The notes: generated by a model not told the origin, from the letters alone. A DNA stretch of 26,375 nucleotides from Chara braunii (GCA_003427395.1 BFEA01000265.1:1484993-1511367); one strand, 5' to 3'; positions 1-8,390 are shown, numbered from the stretch's first letter. Translations and numbers: made by a program.

Positions 1-26
<26 letters not shown>
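1..26. repeat. (CT)n microsatellite
   Basis: Pure CT dinucleotide run at the window edge, directly before the 30-bp minisatellite. Its true length is unknown because the window starts inside it. The sequence after it does not match the sequence after the (CT)n tracts inside element P, so it is not clearly part of that element. Confidence 0.95.
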
Positions 27-31
<5 letters not shown>

Positions 32-35
32 ACTC

Positions 36-215
36 AAACCGTCCTCGCGCGCTACGTGCACATGCAAACCCTCCTCACGCGCTACCTACACATGCAAACC
101 CTCCTGGCGCGCTACCTGCACATGCAAACCCTCCTCGCGCGCTACCTGCACATGCAAACCCTCCTTGCGCACTACCTGCACATGCAAACCCTCCTTGCGT
201 GCTACCTGCACGACC
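36..215. repeat. 30-bp minisatellite, about six units
   Basis: Six head-to-tail units of exactly 30 bp, each holding a CACATGCAAACCCTCCT-like core followed by a variable GCGCGCTAC-like half. Units differ by one to three substitutions and the last is degenerate. Because 30 is a multiple of three, a reading frame stays open and spells the decapeptide MQTLLARYLH repeatedly. I read this as a by-product of the period and not as a protein gene, since nothing around it looks coding. Confidence 0.9.
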
Positions 216-494
216 AAACACTCACGCGATCAATGACTGCTGACCGGTGGACTCCCGCGCTGCCGGCAAAGACGAACTGTTGCACTCGCTTCGCTCCTGC
301 TGCGGCCTGCGGACGAAACGATCCACTTTGCCCCTGGCCCCACGTGAACACCTCGCCACCACGCGGCATTGATTTCTCCCAGTGGTGGTACTGACCTGCG
401 GCACCGATTTTTCCTAGGCCCGCTGGGAAGCGTCACGTTGGGCCCTTTGCAGTTTCTAATAATATAGAGAAGAGATGTAGATGTAGATGTAGAT
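216..494. other. Unassigned stretch with a GATGTA hexamer repeat
   Basis: No supported gene. The right end holds about four GATGTA units (473-498). The GC-rich part before it could be an old LTR or UTR fragment, but I found no terminal repeat to prove it. Confidence 0.4.
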
Positions 495-499
495 GTGGA

Positions 500-1000
500 T
501 AAGGAGAAAACACCGTCCTTGGTGATGGGTCGGTCTAGTTCCTGTTTCTTTTCCTCTTTGATTGTCTTGTCGAGGTATTGCCCTAGCGTCACTATCCCGT
601 GTTCAAATTGGTGTCAGTGTTTCGGCACAATAGAGGCCTTCGTGGAATTCCTTTCACCTCTCAGCATGCCGTCACTGTCTGAATGTAAGACAAGTGGGTC
701 AGCAAGGTCTGCCAGACTCTATATGGAGTTAGTTCTGCCAGTTTTCACTTCTGTCTGCCGCCCGTACTTCATCCTTGATGCCTCCTAATTTCCTTTTGAA
801 GATGAACAAATTCTGGAGTGTTCTTGGGAGTTGGTCATAGGGGTTTCTTGAAGTACGATGATATGTTGTTGTGGGCCTTCAGATCAAGAACTATGCCTGC
901 CAGTTTCTATTCTTTGGACAGTATATTGCCCAGTCCCTTTATGTTCGATGGTGATGCCTTGGGCTCTTAGTTGACTTTCTGTTGAAGTATTAGCGCTGGC
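500..1000 (-). pseudogene. Decayed LINE endonuclease fragment
   Basis: On the minus strand around 945-780 the frames read NIKGLGN, then after a stop LAGIVLDLKAHN, and in another frame IIVLQETPM. These match the start and the Glu motif (N-x-x-G-L ... I-x-x-L-Q-E-T) of the APE-type endonuclease of non-LTR retrotransposons. At least one stop and one frameshift break it. Further left, a minus-strand stretch ending near 495 keeps an open K/E-rich segment (KTIKEEKKQELDRP), which may belong to the same relic, but I could not place it. The piece is cut off at 1146 by the element P 3' copy. It differs from the larger LINE copies nearby. Confidence 0.45.
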
Positions 1001-1145
1001 CCGATTGTGTCCGTCACTGTCCATTTGAATGGCACTCAGTCAGAATCTGGGTTACCGGTCAGGCTGGCCTGATTAGGTAGGGGTTCGCGTTGGTGCGGGG
1101 GCAATGAGGTTGTTTCTGTCTGAAGTTTGAACCGACTCCTTATGC

Positions 1146-1931
1146 CACGCAGACGGAGGGTTGTGTAGTGATCTTGTCGGGGACTCAAACCATTTTTATG
1201 CTAAAATCAAGCCTGGTATCTTCACTGTTCTTGAGGTTGGTTCCGCCCTTTTAGGTTGGGCCTGCTTCTTTTCTCTGTCTCTCTAGTTTCTAATCTTTTC
1301 CCTTGGCCCCTTTGGGAATCGATCTGTTCCCAGTTCTTTAGTTCGTCAATTTCCTGTATCTTTAGATAGTTCCGGTGTTTCCCGCTTCTGGACTTCGGCA
1401 TTCTCCTGGATATCGGTTCTTGGTTACGCCCCTCTAACCCTTGAGTGCCTGCCCGTCTCGTTCATCTTAAATAGAGGAGTTGGCATGTCAACAGGCACTC
1501 GATTGCGTGGCGACGACCCCTGACACTTCCGGATCCGGCACGCAGGCGTAGGGTTGTGTAGTGATCTTGTTGGGGACTCAAACCATTTTTATGCTAAAAT
1601 CAAGCCTGGTACCTTCACTGTTCTTGAGCTTGGTTCCGCCCTTTTAGGTTGGGCCTTCTTTTTTTCTCTGTCTCTCTGGTTTCTAACCTTTTCCCTTGGC
1701 CCCTTTGGGAATCGATCTGTTCCCGGTTCGTTAGTTCGTCAATTTCATGTCTCTTTTGTTAGTTCCGATGTTTCCCGCTTCTGGACTTCGGCACTCTCCT
1801 GCATATCGGTTCTTGGCTACGCCCCTCTAACCCTTGAGTGCCTGCCCGTCTCGTTCATCTTAAATAGAGGAGTTGGCATGTCAACAGCCACTCGATTGCG
1901 TAACGATGACCCCTGACGATTCCGGATCTGG
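1146..1931 (+). repeat. 393-bp direct tandem duplication
   Basis: Unit 1 (1146-1538) and unit 2 (from 1539) both begin with CACGCAG and match through GGGTTGTGTAGTGATCTTGT (1158 and 1551) to the TGTCAACAG..CACTCG segment near the end, with scattered substitutions, by eye over 90% identical. The junction is at GGATCCGG|CACGCAG. Only unit 2 continues into the full 3' end. Confidence 0.92.
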
Positions 1932-2087
1932 CTCCGGATGAAACATGTTGGGTCACCGCCGACAGAGTTTTGACCATGGTTTGTTCGATACGGGCACGGC
2001 GCCTTCTCGGGTTGAACTCGATAGGCTGGGACTCCATCTTTTTCGCAATAGCCTATCATGTTGCGTTTGGGAGACCTTGACGTGTCT

Positions 2088-2090
<3 letters not shown>

Positions 2091-2149
<59 letters not shown>
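2091..2149. repeat. (CT)n tract inside element P 3' region
   Basis: About 59 bp of CT repeat. The sequences on both sides match those flanking the tract at 11136-11196, so the tract is an internal part of the element and not a chance neighbour. Confidence 0.95.
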
Positions 2150-2152
<3 letters not shown>

Positions 2153-2310
2153 GGTCTCCCTTCCTTGTGTCTGAATGTGGTCGTCTCTTTGGCCTGTGTG
2201 CGTCGGATATTGTCGTTTTGTCATGCTTGAGTTTAGTGTCTTCTTAGGCCGTTTGGCCGGTACTGGTTGTATTGTCCTTTGTTTGTGACACATATGGATG
2301 CTGTGTGAGT

Positions 2311-2480
2311 TTTTTTTTTGGTTTTTTTCCCCCCGCAAACACGTCCCCGCCAGTGCTAGTGGTGCTGATAAGAGCAGCCACCGCTAACACTTGGGGGGCC
2401 TCCATCTATTGGTGGGGAGCAACACCTGTTGGAAACCGGGTCCAGTGTCCCTTCCATGGACAGAATTCGAACCATATCAT
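2311..2480 (-). mobile_element. SINE-like copy 1
   Basis: Read on the minus strand, it contains a GGTTCGAATTC motif (about 2462-2472) resembling an RNA polymerase III B box, then the shared core GGGACACTGGACCCGGTTTCC (2429-2453), and ends in an A-rich tail (T-rich on the plus strand, 2311-2328). The core recurs at 12260-12284 and 18830-18853. The tail abuts the 3' end of the element P copy. A tRNA-derived SINE is the best guess; no A box was convincingly placed. Confidence 0.45.
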
Positions 2481-2548
2481 AAAAAGGAGATGCAGAATAT
2501 ACCTGCCAACATTGATTACCCTGGGGTCCAGGGGATTGACTAAGCAGG

Positions 2549-2592
2549 ATGTTGGGGGGGGCGGGGGGCGGGGGGCGGGGGGGGGGGGGAGG
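2549..2592. repeat. G-rich low-complexity run, G-quadruplex-prone
   Basis: Runs of 6 to 13 G separated by single C, on the plus strand. The tract sits between the SINE-like copy and the 3' end of the left LINE copy. The glycine-rich reading frames across it are artefacts of the run. Confidence 0.85.
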
Positions 2593-2871
2593 ACCTCTTC
2601 ACCCTGAACCTGGCGCCAGATACCCGCTGCTACACCCTATTTCCTCCCATCCCCTCTCTGCCACAACCAACTTTGTTGCCCCACCAGCTTCCCATTTATT
2701 CATTCAACTGTACCAGTCCGCTCTATATCTGTGCATTGCCCATTCAGTCTGCTCCATACCATTGCATGTCCACCATTGCCAGCTGGTGAGGGGGGAAGGG
2801 GTCAGGAAAATCTGTTGCAGGTCTCAGCGGGATTTCCTGACCCACTGTAGTCCAATCCTTGAAGCAGATCC

Positions 2872-3261
2872 ACTAGTCTCTCCCGAACTCCTCCTGGTTG
2901 CACCCCTGGGCAGGCTTTCCATCCCATCTAACACCTACAATCCAGCCCCCCTTCTCACTGCCCAACCAGTCCCCAGAGAATTGATGAACTGCTCGTGTTA
3001 TTTCTTGTGCTGAGTGAAACAGGTCGAGTCAGTCTTTAACCTTCTGCAACTGTACCATGAGTTCTTGCTGAATATATTGCTTTATTGTCTCTGTTACCTC
3101 TTCCCCTTCTATGCGGACACCCTCAATGGTATGTGTGCAATGTTTTCCCCAGAGGGCCCACATCACCGCCCTTCTCCCTAACCTGAACATGTTGTTTTCA
3201 AAAGTAATGTCAGTAGGGGAGGACCATGCTTCACATAATATGGCCCTCCAATCATGGCCAG
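2872..3261 (-). pseudogene. LINE ORF2 C-terminal tail (frameshifted)
   Basis: Continues the zf-RVT segment after a frameshift. The frame reads NNMFRLGRRAVMWALWGKHC and continues to a run of Q-rich residues (IKQYIQQELMVQLQK), then passes an in-frame TGA and goes on to a final TAG at 2872-2874. The MWALW..H signature is common at the C-terminus of plant LINE proteins. It sits directly downstream of the zinc motif, as expected. Confidence 0.6.
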
Positions 3262-3993
3262 TTAGACTTCGTGGCCAGTAGGGTCCAAAATCCTATCCCA
3301 CCATCGCCACGTGAGAATTGCCCCTGGACACTGCATGAATATATGTTCTATGGTTTCCGGAATTCTGCGGGAGGGGAACGCAGTGTGGCACGATTTACAC
3401 CATGGTAATGCCAGCCCCTTCTGCTCCAGCTGTGTACGCTCGATCAACCAATTATTCGTGGGCAAACAACGATGTTCAATCTGCCACTGCAGCGAGGCCA
3501 TCTTCGCTGGCCTAGACCTTGTGGCGGTGAACCATCGGATGGGGCAGAGTGTCTCCATTCCTACGTTCAAGTGAGACCTCCACCGAGCCTTCACCTTTTC
3601 TTTTATGTTCACCTTCGGTCGTACCAGCCGGTATGTGGCCTTCACCGTCAAAGTGTACAATTTCCGGTTCTCCCCTGTTCTAGATTTTCGCGGAGGGGCC
3701 CAAAGGCATTCATCGGGGTCGAAGGGGAGTTCTATCACGGTTTTTTTTGGCTGGTAAGCTACCCACACATCTTTTTCCCGCAGCACCTGGATCCTGTGCA
3801 GGTCCAAATTTCTACACCATCTCATTGCCTCTGGGTTATATCGGGTGAGGATATTATTCTTGTCTATGAGGAAGAGGTTGACCAACGTCTCATCTGTTCG
3901 CACCTCTACCACGTTGCCTACACTTTCCGGGTCCCCCGGGCTGGCTACCCAATCCCCTTCAATTAACTGCGGTCCTCTGCGCAATATACGCAC
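3262..3993 (-). pseudogene. LINE ORF2 C-terminal region with zf-RVT zinc motif
   Basis: Open frame of 243 aa belonging to the C-terminal third of the left LINE polyprotein. The zinc motif is visible as C199-x2-C202 ... H217-x4-C222 (WCKSC and HIFMQC), preceded by the LQWQIEHRCLPTNNWL segment typical of the zf-RVT region of plant LINE proteins. This region follows the RT in plant L1 elements and is thought to bind nucleic acid. After HEV the frame stops, but another frame continues from about 3262 with WRAILCEAWSS and MWALWGKHC, so one frameshift lies near 3265. Upstream, the protein continues in another frame through 3994-4320. Confidence 0.75.
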
Positions 3994-4448
3994 CCAGTCC
4001 AGGGGAGCCGCAAAAATCAGCAGGCATAGATTTTCTTGGACCTTGCGGCAGTGTTTTAGTACGGCCTTTAATTGCGACGTTGTTTCCCCCTTTTCTGTGT
4101 CCCATATGTCCTTTATTCTGATTATGCCTCTTTTTACCCAATTGCTCCATGGGGTATCCGAGCAACAATATACCCTGTCGTGTCTGTCAGTAATCCTCCT
4201 GTTCCTGAAACGGGGCTAGTGCATCACCTCCTCCCACCTTATCGGCGAAGGCCTGTCAAACAACGGGAGTTGGCGCCAAGCCTTCAAGACCCAAACCCAA
4301 AAAAATCATCCCTGACCAAATCTGAGTGGGCTCCGTCGCGGGATGGGGCTCGGTCTGTTCGGGGGCACCTTGGCACAGTCCAAAAACGGTCGTCCAGCCA
4401 AACCAGCGGGTTAACACCTTGCTGTGTTTGTGGGGCGAGATGCGCTAT

Positions 4449-4988
4449 CTATTCCAGCGCCAAGGCATACCATGGAAGGTGGTGGGTGAAGAGCAATCTC
4501 CTCACCCATTGAACAGTTAGTCCTACAATTTGGGTATCTGGGTCTAGGATCCCTAGGCCCCCTTTATTTTGGGGCTTAACCTGGACACTCGTTGCAACAT
4601 TTTTATGGACTATTCCAGTCCAACGTCGGAAGTCTGATCCGATGTTCATTTTCTCCATACATTTGTCCAAAAAAAGCCAGTCCACATGGTCATATGCTTT
4701 TTCGAAGTCGATGAAGACTATGGCCGCATTTCGCTTGTCTTGGCTTGTTAGTTTAAGAAGCTCATTGACTAACATGATATTATCCCGGATCCTGCGTCCT
4801 TTGACAAACCCGATCTGCGTCGGGTGAATAATGTCATCCAAGACCGGGATTAGACGGTTTGCCATAGCTTTTGCAAGCATTTTGTAAATGACTGTAAGCA
4901 AGGTTATCGGGCGGTAATTCCTAATGTCCATCTTGTCCCCTTTTTTGTGTAACAAGGTCAAAACACCTTGTCCTACCAACTCCCCCAT
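4449..4988 (-). pseudogene. LINE reverse transcriptase, N-terminal half fused to thumb region
   Basis: Open frame of 179 aa. It starts with the LLHKKGDKMDIRNYRPITLL segment, then GFVKGRRIRDNI and RT motif A FIDFEKAYDHVDW with the catalytic Asp at about residue 94. Near residue 137 (about 4573-4580) the frame jumps directly to KGGLGILDPD, which in the right copy lies well after the FADD box. Motifs B to E are therefore missing: an internal deletion that kept the frame open. The upstream frame ends at 4992 with a single in-frame TGA one codon before this segment, so the two open frames were one protein. Confidence 0.85.
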
Positions 4989-4991
4989 ATG

Positions 4992-5453
4992 TCATGTTTC
5001 CCACACCTGATGATAAAAATTCATAAGGTCCGGGGCCATCAGGGCCCAGAAAGCCTCCCAAAATTCTTTAGGAAACCCATCTATACCCGGTGTTTTCTCT
5101 TCGTCCATCTGCATCATCGCCGTCCAGATTTCCTCCTTGGACAGGGGGCGATCTAGATCTGTTCTCTGCTGGCTCGTCAGGGTCTTCCCCAATGGTTTCA
5201 AAAACTCCTCTATTATCTTCTCCCTGACGTTCTTCTCCCGCTGGGCACACCTTGAGGTGAACAAATATTTGAAAAAGGATCTGGCTATCTGCGCATAGTG
5301 GGGGGAGGAGGTGACAATGTCCTGGTGTCCAGACCACGGGTCGTATAATGCTTCTATGGTTGTTCTGCGTGAACACACTCGGGCTATACTAAATTTTGTA
5401 TCCATTGTTCCTTCTGTTTGGAATTTCGTAAGTCTTCCTCTTATGCGTGGCAA
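4992..5453 (-). pseudogene. LINE ORF2 segment upstream of and entering RT
   Basis: Frame of 154 aa with TMDTKFSIARVCSRRTTIEAL, a FKYLFTS segment, LSKEEIWTAMMQM and EEKTPGIDGFPKEFW. The PGIDGFPKEF motif is the RT-0 region of L1-type RTs. It ends FYHQVWET followed by TGA, and the RT continues in the same frame from 4988. The TGA is a nonsense mutation and not a natural end. Confidence 0.8.
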
Positions 5454-5580
5454 AGGACTGGAGTTGTTGTTGCAGCCTCTGTGCCTTGGAGTCCTCTTCC
5501 GATTGTATATCGTGGTCGATGTGCGGGCTGTTGGATAGATCTTGTTGTTCCAATTGTTGCAATTTTTGATGGATTTCCAT
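5389..5580 (-). pseudogene. LINE ORF2 Gln-rich linker
   Basis: Frame of 63 aa (MEIHQKLQQLEQQ...) rich in Gln and Glu, between the endonuclease and RT regions. Linkers of this type separate the two enzymes in L1-like ORF2. It overlaps the start of the following RT segment in another frame, so a frameshift lies at about 5420-5450. Confidence 0.5.
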
Positions 5581-5700
5581 CTCCTGTTGGTGCTTTTTAG
5601 CTGCTAGTGTTTTGGAATATTCTTGGCATTTTTTACCCAGATAGAATAGACCATTGTTAAACCAGTCAATTTCCTGCTGAATGTTTTGCTTTCGCCTGTG

Positions 5701-6144
5701 TCACAATGTCCAACAATCCTTGATATAACTTTGAAGGAGTTTTTGTTTTAAGATACTTGTATTGAGTTTGTAGAAACCCGATCCTCGGTTGTGTTTCTTA
5801 CGGAAAGACAAAATGACCGTGCACATTTTATGATCAATGCCCGGATATGGGCTAGCGGGCAAGATTGTTGCTAAGAGCAGCGCGCCTTCCATGTCTTCTG
5901 AGATCAGGATTAAGTTGATCCGGGATCTCGTCTGGCTCTCGGTTCCAGTCTTTCGCAGGCATGAATAAAACCTTGTATCTGGATTTAATTTCCGGAAGGA
6001 GTCAAATACTTTTAGTGAGAGACACAACTCATTAATTATCCGTTCGTCCTCGTCTACGTACATCGTGGCGGGGGATGGCGTCCGCCATCTGTCCATCCAC
6101 CGATTCGGGGCTGCATTGCAGTCTCCTACTATGATGACCGGCAC
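5701..6144 (-). pseudogene. LINE APE endonuclease, C-terminal half
   Basis: Frame of 147 aa. It starts VIIVGDCNAAPNRWMDRW (the GD-x-N motif, Asp8 and Asn10), continues to SRINLILIS and ends with the IDHKMCTVILS segment. The usual SRID motif reads SRIN here, so the conserved Asp is changed to Asn. The GDCNA and the final Asp-His pair are intact. Cuts target DNA to prime reverse transcription in this family. It joins the N-terminal half across two in-frame stops. Confidence 0.8.
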
Positions 6145-6587
6145 CCCATCCGAAATTTGCGTCTTAAGCTTATCGAAGAAGGTTTCTCCTCTCGCTCACC
6201 GTAGAGGGACGTAGACACACACTATGCATAGAATTTCGATTTCCAACATTACTAGGATAGACACCCATCGACCTTCCTCCTGATCGACCACCCAGTGTAC
6301 CGGGTCCGCTCGGGATTCGAAAGGGATCCAGTTGGCCACCCCTGCACTACCTCGTCTCGGGGCATGAGCCCTGAAAGCTTTGTATGGCTAGATCATTTTG
6401 TGGGTGCGGTTGTGCTCCGGGGTGTCCATCAGGTGTGTTTCCTCGACGCACACTATATCTGGCCAGTTTCTACCTCCCACCCCTCTCATTAAATCCCAGA
6501 TTGCATTTTGTTTCTCAAATTTGCATGAGGCCAGGCCATTCACATTCAGAGACCACAGATCTAGGTTTGTTGTTCTCCTGCATTGGT
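6145..6587 (-). pseudogene. LINE APE endonuclease, N-terminal half
   Basis: Frame LDLWSLNVNGLASC with the N-x-N-G start of the endonuclease, then DIVCVEETHL with the catalytic Glu. After KMI a TAG stop occurs (about 6389). The frame continues ANWIPFESRADPV and VCVYVPLR to a TGA (about 6200). Both stops are single codons in an otherwise open frame. The open frame extends to 6642 only because it runs across the junction with the neighbouring LINE copy. Confidence 0.75.
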
Positions 6588-6672
6588 ACGGGAGTTGGCG
6601 CCAAACCTTCAAGACGTGAACCCAAAAATCATCCCTGACCAAATCTAAGCGGGCTCCATCGAGGGATGGGGC

Positions 6673-7173
6673 TCAGTCTGATCGGGGGCACCTTGGCACA
6701 ATCCAAAAACGACCGTCCAGCCAAATCAGTGGGTTAACACCTTGCGGTGCTTGTGGGGCGAGACGCGCTATCTGTTCCAGCGCCAAGGCATACCATGGAA
6801 GGTGGTGGGTGAAGAGCATCACCCATTGAACAGTTAGTGCTACAATTTGGGTATCCGGGTCCATGATCCCTAGGCCCCCTTTATCTTTGGGCTGGATTAC
6901 CGATACCCAGGCTACCCTGCTAATCACGTTTGGAAGCTTGCCGTTGCCTCTCCACACCAAGGTCGTTAGTTGTTTCTTTAGTGATCTGACGGCCTCCTTA
7001 CTGAGGGACCAGATTGCAGATTTATACCAAAGGGACGCCAACACTACACTGTTGATCGCCAACGCTCTGCCTATAAGGGAGGTGTGTTGGTCTTTCCAGC
7101 GAGCCAATTTCTCTAGGGCGGGCTTAAGGATCCACTCGTCATTTGATGCGGGCTTGCCTAAAGTCGTCAACAT
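6673..7173 (-). pseudogene. LINE RT thumb and post-RT region
   Basis: Frame of 166 aa following the FADD segment. It has the LEKLARWKDQHTSLIGRALA, LWYKSAIW and LVWRG segments typical of the region after RT in plant LINE proteins, then KGGLGIMDPDTQIVALTVQW, which is also found in the left copy after its deletion. It ends at a TGA (PRCPRSD) but the family homology continues to 6588. Confidence 0.8.
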
Positions 7174-7474
7174 AACCTAGCACTCTAACTTGGGCCGTTT
7201 CCGGAAGCCATTTAACCTGTGGCGACTCCGGGGGGCGCACCCCTTGATGGTGGATCCACCATCCCAAGGTTTTGCTTCCCCAATTGACGGTCATGTCTGA
7301 GACCATTGTAAATCGGTCGAAGAGCAGCTTGATTTCTTCCATGTTTGCTGCAGTGTCGTCGATCATGAGGGTAAGGTCATCCGCAAACAACAAGCAAACG
7401 GGGATCGTGTCGTCTGGGATGTACGAGATCTGCAACCTCTTCAGGTCTTTGTTAGCGCGAAGGTTTGCTGCCAA
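7139..7474 (-). pseudogene. LINE RT with FADD catalytic box
   Basis: Frame of 111 aa with LLFADDLTLM at residues 28-37 (motif C, the catalytic Asp pair), then a conserved VNWGSKTLGWW stretch and the VRVLGY motif. The frame is lost at LGY: the protein continues in the overlapping frame that begins MLTTLGKP, so there is a frameshift at about 7170. Confidence 0.85.
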
Positions 7475-7641
7475 AGCCTACATTACTATTATAAAGAGGA
7501 AAGGGGCCAAAGGGTGTGAGTTTAACTCACCTTCATCTTAACAGTTGGAACCACCTGAGAAGTTGAACAACGCATGTGCGACTCGTTGTCTTTGTCACTT
7601 ACTTACGTTTTTAACGCCTCCAGTGTTTTTTGTGTATTAGG

Positions 7642-7812
7642 ATGGCTGGTGTTCATGGGAGAGATGGGTATTTCCAATGCGGTTCCCTGGACCATTGGGC
7701 TTGTGAGTGTCCTCAACGGGGTTTGGGATTTAGACCACTGCAACCGGTGCCAATGCTGTTCCCACTGGTCCTCCGCTTCTGGCTCTACCTGCCCCTAACG
7801 GCTCTTCATTAG
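7642..7812 (+). pseudogene. Element P zinc knuckle (CCHC, first Cys lost)
   Basis: ATG at 7642 opens a frame with YFQCGSLDHWACEC. The spacing fits the CX2CX4HX4C retroviral zinc knuckle, except that the first Cys is Tyr (TAT, one base from TGT). Such knuckles bind nucleic acid in gag-like proteins. The frame then shifts: the Pro/Ala/Ser-rich spacer that should follow is in another frame (about 7745-7910), and the frame listed here ends at 7812. This is presumably the start of the element's first protein. Confidence 0.65.
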
Positions 7813-7863
7813 CTGCCACTAGTTCTACTACCTACTTCGGTCCTTCGACGTCTAACTATCGAT

Positions 7864-8390
7864 CAACGAACGCTTCAGGATCAAGCTACGGATACCAAGG
7901 CTGACCTAATAGGCGAACAAAGAATCAGGAGCGTCTCGACAAGGTGTATAGTAAATACGTCGAAGACTTGGAGAAGGAAGCTAAAAAGAAGGATGAGGAC
8001 GCAAAGGAGAGGGAAAAAAAGGAGGAAGAGGAAAAACTTAAATTATTGAAGGAGCGTGAACAGTTTGAGGAGTGGATGGGAGCATGCTTGGAAAAGCGAT
8101 AGCATGCTCTAGGTGTCATCTGATGCCATCAACGAATGCTTCAGGATCAAGCTACGGATACCAAGGCCTACCTGATAGGCGGTCAAGGAATCAAGAGCGT
8201 CTTGACAAGGTATAGTAAATACGTGAACACTTGGAGAAGGAAGCTAAGAAGAAGGATGAGGAAGCAAAGGAGATTGCAAAAAAAGAGGAAGAGGAAAAAC
8301 TTCAGTTATGGAAGGAGCGCGGACAGTTTGAGGAGGCCATGGGAGCACGCTTGGAAAAAAGATTGGATGCTTTGGGTGTCATGAACGGCA
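7864..8390 (+). repeat. 266-bp tandem duplication in the coiled-coil region
   Basis: Units 7864-8129 and 8130-8390 both start CAACGAA(C/T)GCTTCAGGATC and run through the K/E-rich segment. The units differ by substitutions and small indels, so the duplication is not very recent. 266 is not a multiple of three, and unit 1 ends in stop codons (TAG at 8101, then TGA), so the duplication itself breaks the protein. Confidence 0.9.

Larger units (their letters stand above)
1146..2313 (+). mobile_element. 3' terminal region of element P with tandem pseudo-LTR
   Basis: A solo 3' region of the retroelement whose longer copy lies at 7514-11362. The part from about 1871 to 2313 aligns with 10923-11354: both share a GTCAACAG..ACTCGATTGCGT start, the ATGTTGGGTCACCGC segment, a (CT)n tract at the same place, a GGGTCTCCCTTCC segment after it, and the terminal gtgYgagttt. 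The left part (1146-1538) is a direct tandem copy of 1539-1931. Such partial head-to-tail copies are typical of Penelope-like elements (pseudo-LTRs); that family assignment is an inference. No reading frame here resembles a protein domain. Confidence 0.6.
2600..6587 (-). mobile_element. L1-like LINE retrotransposon, left copy, internally deleted
   Basis: Minus-strand non-LTR element read right to left: APE endonuclease (6587-5701), a Gln-rich linker (5580-5389), RT motifs up to motif A (5453-about 4580), an internal deletion, then the C-terminal region with a zf-RVT-type zinc motif and a conserved tail ending near 2872. The tail frame MWALWGKHC lies near 3150-3120. Several stops and frameshifts make it inactive. 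The 3' UTR reaches about 2600 and no poly-A tail was seen. At 6588 it is fused to a second copy of the same family. Confidence 0.85.
6588..7513 (-). mobile_element. L1-like LINE, right copy (RT palm to thumb fragment)
   Basis: Second copy of the same LINE family, minus strand. It keeps the part of RT deleted from the left copy. 6588-6885 and 4266-4575 are close direct repeats (about 90% by eye). At its left end it stops within the VLKVWRQLP segment and is fused to the endonuclease of the left copy. At its right end it stops inside the PLAPFLF segment at about 7513, where element P begins. A TAG stop sits in the PLAPFLFIIVM region. Confidence 0.85.

Noticed and set aside
36-215. CRISPR-like array
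   Set aside because: There are no spacers between the repeated units; it is a continuous tandem repeat in what is clearly eukaryotic DNA.
56-394. 112-aa frame with decapeptide repeats
   Set aside because: Explained by a minisatellite with a 30-bp period; no coding signal outside the repeats.
2087-2338. Arg-Glu repeat frame (RERERE...) on the minus strand, and a similar one at 11003-11335
   Set aside because: It is only the translation of the (CT)n tract; Leu-Ser repeats appear on the other strand for the same reason.
2272-3013. Glycine-rich frames around the G run
   Set aside because: The glycines come from the homopolymer run, and the rest of the frames lies antisense to the LINE.
3472-3966. 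164-aa plus-strand frame and others at 3845-4512
   Set aside because: They are antisense to the LINE C-terminal region, which has recognisable motifs on the minus strand.
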